Shown here: positions 63,511 through 64,000 of the stretch, one piece after another
Numbering within the stretch: the first letter of the stretch is position 1
Layout: each line of letters starts with the position of its first letter
Assembly (NCBI GenBank): GCA_030549335.1
Contig: CM060196.1
Span: forward strand, 70,020,139 to 70,084,138
Direction of reading: 5' to 3'
Source of the DNA: Pontederia crassipes
Lineage: Eukaryota > Streptophyta > Magnoliopsida > Commelinales > Pontederiaceae
DNA: 64,000 nt
Position numbers and translations under genes: made by a program
Notes under the pieces: generated by a model
Told to the model about the DNA's origin: nothing
The model's input: only the letters and a program-made list of their open reading frames with translations
The model's database searches: none

Positions 63511-64000
63511 TGTTCGATTGATTGATGTTTGGACTACTACTTTATGACACATTTTGTTAGATGTATTTTATGTGGTTTATCCTTTTGAGTCGAATTAATT
63601 AAATCACTAACATTTTTGTAGTTGAAAAAAAAATAAAAAATAAAAATTTGTCCACGTAAAAAAAGGTGATACTTGGAGTCGTTTGAATGGTGGATTCATA
63701 TTTTTTTTAATTTTATGCAAATAATTAAATTAATATATTAGTTCGAAATGTGTACTAATAAAGTGGAACATGAGAAATAAGATGTGATACGAAAATAATA
63801 AATATGATAAATTAATTTTAATAAGTGTGCGAATAAAAAAATAAGTATTATAAATATAATATATAGTTTTGTTAATTTTTTTAAAAAGTATATATTTAAA
63901 ATAATTTGTTAAAATATATAATTTAAATATACTAATTTATTTTTTAAATAAATTATATTTGACAAAATACTAAAATTTTTATGAAATGATAAGCAATAAA

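Overview
The window looks like nuclear DNA of a flowering plant, most likely a monocot. The intergenic DNA is very AT-rich, while the coding exons of two genes (a RING finger gene and a DUF604 glycosyltransferase gene) are strongly GC-rich. Introns are GT-AG, and plant DNA transposons, a LINE and a gypsy-type LTR surround the genes. The species cannot be fixed from the sequence alone. No rRNA, tRNA, CRISPR or prokaryotic feature was seen.

Only three protein genes could be reconstructed with confidence. (1) 8537-9201 (+): a single-exon BRH1-like RING-H2 E3 ubiquitin ligase with an apparent one-base frameshift between its conserved N-terminus and its RING domain. (2) 26784-28728 (+): a two-exon DUF604 (fringe-like) glycosyltransferase of 577 residues with a DDD motif, a type II membrane protein expected in the Golgi. 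(3) 44922-35099 (-): a six-exon, 530-residue MscS-like mechanosensitive channel of the mitochondrial MSL1 type. All splice sites were read directly and all phases agree. The genes are far apart and nothing suggests that they work together.

Most of the rest is transposon-derived. From left to right: a MULE-like element with GC-rich cargo (1494-2626); a CACTA element with TSD AAT (12559-14099); a decayed full-length MULE with about 380-bp inverted repeats, a perfect 9-bp TSD and a recognisable MuDR-type transposase (17100-21953); a PIF/Harbinger-like MITE with TSD TTA (30410-31072); a second MITE (about 31422-31806); and a nest of elements in the 6-kb second intron of MSL1. The nest is an outer terminal-inverted-repeat (TIR) element, inside it a LINE relic and a hAT-like element with an 8-bp TSD, and inside the hAT a LINE with a 13-bp TSD. 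Upstream of MSL1 a block of about 1.47 kb, containing the gene's start codon, its leader and the end of a GC-rich element, is tandemly duplicated (44906-47787). A long-period degenerate tandem array lies at 49180-52260. A 2.1-kb solo LTR with a 5-bp TSD and a cluster of palindromic TCGACC-core motifs lies at 57936-60053.

No clearly novel molecular system was found. The most interesting structures are the dated nest of insertions in MSL1 intron 2, the tandem duplication at the MSL1 5' end together with its palindrome-ended element, the frameshifted BRH1-like gene, and an unrecognised eroded coding stretch at 23320-24160.
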